From: an uncultured Gammaproteobacteria bacterium
GTDB taxonomy: Bacteria; Pseudomonadota; Gammaproteobacteria; Pseudomonadales; Pseudomonadaceae
Reading direction: 5' to 3'
Assembly (NCBI GenBank): GCA_945612235.1
Contig: CALZAE010000010.1
Location: 1 to 50,048, forward strand
DNA: 50,048 nt
Part shown: positions 47,954 to 50,048 of the stretch, piece after piece
Layout: each line of letters opens with the position of its first letter
How positions within the stretch are numbered: position 1 is the first letter of the stretch
Made by a program: the position numbers and the translations under genes
The notes under the pieces: generated by a model
What the model was told of the DNA's origin: nothing
Seen by the model: the letters and a program-made list of their open reading frames with translations, nothing else
Databases searched by the model: none

Positions 47954-48814
47954 ATGCAAGCTATCCGTAATATTTTAGTGGTTATGACCCCCAACCAACC
48001 CGAGGGTCTGGCACTCAAACGCGCCAAACTGATTGCTGGAGTGACGCACTCGCGCCTGCATTTGCTAGTCTGCGACAAGCGTGGCGAATATGCTCAATTT
48101 TTGGCTGACGCTGCAGAGTCACTACAAAATGATGGCTACGATGTCACCACACAACAAGCCTGGTTTGAAACCTTTCACGACACCATCATCCAAGTCCAGC
48201 AAGCTGAAAACTGCGGCTTAGTGATTAAGCAGCACTTCCCTGAGAATCCACTGAAACGTGCACTCCTGACTCCCGATGACTGGAAGTTACTGCGTTACTG
48301 CCCTTGTCCAGTGCTGATTGCAAAAACCAATCAACCTTGGACTGGCGGTACAGTGTTAGCCGCTGTCGATGTGGGTAATAGTAGCGCCGAACACCGCGCA
48401 CTGCATGCCAGCTTAATTAGCAATGCCCATGAAGTTGCCTCCATTGCTAAAGGCACTTTGCATGTCTTTACTGCGCACCCAACGCCCATGCTTTCAGCAG
48501 CTGACCCAACTTTCCAGTTGCGTGAGACGATTGAAGCGCGCTACCGCGAGCAATGCCATATGTTTGTTAAAGAGTTTGAGATCGACGAACAGTACATGCA
48601 CATCAAAGAAGGTCCCGCTGACATTTTAATTCCTAATATGGCGCGTGAGCTTGATGCAGTTGTCACTGTAATTGGTACTGTTGCGCGCACAGGTTTATCC
48701 GGTGCTTTGATTGGTAACACTGCAGAAGCCGTGTTGGATGCTGTAGAAACTGACGTATTAGTACTCAAGCCGCACGACGTTATGATGCATTTAGAGACCC
48801 AACTGCAGCGCTAA
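47954..48814 (+). CDS. Tandem universal stress protein (UspE-like)
   Basis: A 286-residue protein with two UspA-like domains (about 1-135 and 140-280). The first opens with IRNILVVMTPNQPEGLALKR and ends in CPCPVLIAK; the second opens with GGTVLAAVDVGN and ends TDVLVLKP. The nucleotide loop in domain 2 is altered (TGLSGALIGNTAEAV), so ATP binding is uncertain. UspE-type proteins help survival in anaerobic or stressed cells, which fits the Anr-like box upstream. The start has GGGAG eight bases away. A strong terminator follows. Confidence 0.9.
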   Translation: MQAIRNILVVMTPNQPEGLALKRAKLIAGVTHSRLHLLVCDKRGEYAQFLADAAESLQNDGYDVTTQQAWFETFHDTIIQVQQAENCGLVIKQHFPENPLKRALLTPDDWKLLRYCPCPVLIAKTNQPWTGGTVLAAVDVGNSSAEHRALHASLISNAHEVASIAKGTLHVFTAHPTPMLSAADPTFQLRETIEARYREQCHMFVKEFEIDEQYMHIKEGPADILIPNMARELDAVVTVIGTVARTGLSGALIGNTAEAVLDAVETDVLVLKPHDVMMHLETQLQR

Positions 48815-48900
48815 ATTGTTAAAAAGGCTCTATTGAGTCTGTCTTAGGCACTTATAGCTGGATAAGGCCGCCTGTGCTTGCAGCCAGCAAAACCACAGTA

Positions 48901-48934
48901 AAAGCATGTTAGCCCAAGGTCTAACATGCTTTTT
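48901..48934 (+). terminator. Rho-independent terminator after the Usp gene
   Basis: AAAGCATGTTAG (48901-48912) pairs with CTAACATGCTTT (48921-48932), a perfect 12-bp stem with an 8-nt loop and a T run. It lies 86 bases after the stop. Confidence 0.9.
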
Positions 48935-48958
48935 ACTATGCAAAACTATGAATGCCTC

Positions 48959-48987
48959 TTAACTTTACAGCGCTTGTGGCTTAGAAT
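48959..48987 (+). promoter_or_regulatory. Putative acnB promoter
   Basis: TTAACT (48959-48964), 17-base spacer, TAGAAT (48982-48987). The expected start is near 48994, which gives a leader of about 190 bases. A GCGCTT/AAGCGC dyad (48970-48993) overlaps the promoter and could be an operator. Confidence 0.45.
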
Positions 48988-49024
48988 AAGCGCGCCATTT
49001 TAGGCAACCACGTCCAAAATCGAG

Positions 49025-49133
49025 GCTGTTTTCAAAGCGCAAAGGGTGCAAACCCTTGTCGCTGCAACGTAAAAGCAACAGTAAAACCCTAAGTTGTCTT
49101 GTTTACGTGTGCCTGCAACACTTTGAAAACAGC
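49025..49133 (+). ncRNA. Structured acnB leader element (candidate cis-regulatory RNA)
   Basis: A perfect 13-bp outer stem, GCTGTTTTCAAAG (49025-49037) with CTTTGAAAACAGC (49121-49133), encloses smaller hairpins: AAGGGT (49042-49047) with ACCCTT (49052-49057); CGTAAA with TTTACG, extended by CAAC with GTTG (about 49078-49116); and GTGT with ACAC (about 49107-49121, which competes with the preceding helix). This is the multi-branch layout of a riboswitch- or protein-responsive leader. It matches no RNA family I can name. It ends 53 bases before the acnB start. Confidence 0.5.
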
Positions 49134-49186
49134 TTCTGGATAAGCGCCCCTTCCTGTTTGGGGGCCAATGATGAGGATATAATACT

Positions 49187-50048
49187 GTGCTTGAAGCCTA
49201 CCGCAAACACGTAGCAGAACGCGCTGAACAGGGCATTGTCCCTCAGCCACTCAACACCGAACAAACCACTGGTTTGGTTGAGCTACTTAAAAACCCACCT
49301 GCTGGTGAAGAAGCATTCTTGCTCGAACTGATCACTGATCGCGTTCCTGCAGGTGTTGACGAAGCCGCTTATGTTAAAGCCGGTTTCTTATCAGCAATCG
49401 CTAAAGGTGAAGCCACTTCACCTCTGATCGATAAAGCACACGCCGTTAAATTGTTAGGCACCATGCAAGGTGGCTACAACATCGAAACATTGGTTGCTTT
49501 ATTAGATGACGCTGAGCTGTCTGCATTAGCAGCTGCTGAACTCAAGCACACTTTATTAGTGTTTGATGCGTTCCACGACGTTGCAGAAAAAGCAAAAGCG
49601 GGCAATGCCAACGCTAAAGCTGTTATGCAGTCATGGGCTGAAGGCGAGTGGTTCAAATCACGCCCAGCTCTAGAAGAGAAAATCTCTTTAAGCGTATTTA
49701 AAGTCACTGGCGAAACCAACACCGATGACCTGTCACCTGCTCCTGATGCATGGTCACGTCCTGACATTCCATTGCACGCATTAGCGATGCTGAAAATGGA
49801 GCGCGATGGCATTAACCCAGACGTTCCAGGCTCAGTGGGTCCAATCAAGCAAATGGAAGCACTGAAAGCCAACGGCTTCCCAGTGGCTTACGTTGGTGAC
49901 GTTGTTGGTACTGGTTCATCACGTAAGTCAGCAACCAACTCCGTGTTGTGGTTCTTCGGTGACGATATCCCGAACGTACCTAACAAGCGCGCTGGCGGTT
50001 TCTGCTTCGGTACTAAAATTGCTCCAATCTTCTACAACACTATGGAAG
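49187..50048 (+). CDS. acnB: Aconitate hydratase B, 3'-truncated by window edge
   Basis: The first 287 codons of AcnB, the main TCA aconitase (4Fe-4S), which interconverts citrate and isocitrate. It starts at a GTG (LEAYRKHVAERAEQGIVPQP) with GAGGA at 49173-49177. The N-terminal HEAT-like helical domain (about 1-160) is followed by the swivel domain with TGETNTDDLSPAPDAWSRPD and DVVGTGSSRKSATNSVLWF. Full-length AcnB is about 865 residues, so the cluster cysteines lie outside the window. E. coli AcnB is also an iron-responsive RNA-binding protein, which is of interest given the structured leader. Confidence 0.96.
   Translation, partial: MLEAYRKHVAERAEQGIVPQPLNTEQTTGLVELLKNPPAGEEAFLLELITDRVPAGVDEAAYVKAGFLSAIAKGEATSPLIDKAHAVKLLGTMQGGYNIETLVALLDDAELSALAAAELKHTLLVFDAFHDVAEKAKAGNANAKAVMQSWAEGEWFKSRPALEEKISLSVFKVTGETNTDDLSPAPDAWSRPDIPLHALAMLKMERDGINPDVPGSVGPIKQMEALKANGFPVAYVGDVVGTGSSRKSATNSVLWFFGDDIPNVPNKRAGGFCFGTKIAPIFYNTME

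Noticed and set aside
49025..49133. A mini transposable element with 13-bp terminal repeats instead of an RNA leader
   Set aside because: No target-site duplication is visible at the ends and no second copy occurs in this window; the inner hairpins fit an RNA better. A genome-wide copy search would decide.
49178..49183. Perfect TATAAT directly before the acnB GTG
   Set aside because: It lies 3 bases from the start codon and overlaps the ribosome-site region; no -35 lies at 16-18 bases (TTGGGG is only 14 away). Most likely chance.

Overview
This window looks like the chromosome of a gammaproteobacterium close to Pseudomonas, but with lower GC than a typical Pseudomonas. That placement rests on gene content and on gene order recalled from Pseudomonas genomes, not on a search: nudix-mnmA-hflD-purB-roxA-GNAT-aceA, an MFS permease with mtnB-mtnD-mtnC next to aroC, prmB-smr, mlaA-phosphatase-STAS-tal, glnS/cysS beside ppiB-lpxH, and a universal stress gene before acnB. 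A low-GC Pseudomonadaceae lineage (Denitrificimonas or Thiopseudomonas type) would fit. I see no prophage, integrase, insertion sequence, tRNA, rRNA or CRISPR array; almost everything is core metabolism.

Layout. 1-4.5 kb: the 3' part of an OprD-type porin, a three-gene small membrane-protein operon (DUF883/YqjE/YqjK type), a dGTPase-like HD protein, lapA and ihfB. 4.7-10 kb (minus strand): nfuA, methionine-salvage genes mtnC-mtnD-mtnB, a 12-TM permease and aroC. 10-14 kb: an uncharacterised membrane-tailed protein with GNAT-like features, a divergent prmB, smrA and icd. 14-23.3 kb (plus strand): nudix, mnmA, hflD, a DMT permease, purB, the ribosomal oxygenase roxA, a GNAT, a secretin-like secreted protein and aceA with a long leader. 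23.7-30.4 kb (minus strand): a DHA2 efflux pump and a six-gene TonB2-type operon (DUF3450, TtpC, ExbB, ExbD, TonB, TPR) behind a Fur-type box. 30.5-34.3 kb: cydDC and a DUF1289 protein. 34.5-40.4 kb: an NrdR-boxed nrdA-nrdB-yfaE operon, dusA and tal. 40.4-45.8 kb (minus strand): a STAS/PP2C pair, mlaA, cysS and glnS. 45.9 kb to the end: ppiB-lpxH, miaE, a tandem Usp gene behind an Anr/FNR-like box, and the 5' part of acnB.

How it fits together. Three enzymes that act on isocitrate (icd, aceA, acnB) lie within the window. aceA and acnB both have long upstream leaders with strong inverted repeats, and the icd upstream region has two dyads. This is the most suggestive unexplained regulatory signal here. 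Iron and oxygen form a second theme: a Fur-controlled TonB system, NfuA, the YfaE ferredoxin with class Ia ribonucleotide reductase, CydDC and an Anr-like box. Unusual proteins are the E. coli-type NrdAB, a PrmB that has lost its NPPY asparagine, and an RssB-like phosphatase without a receiver domain.
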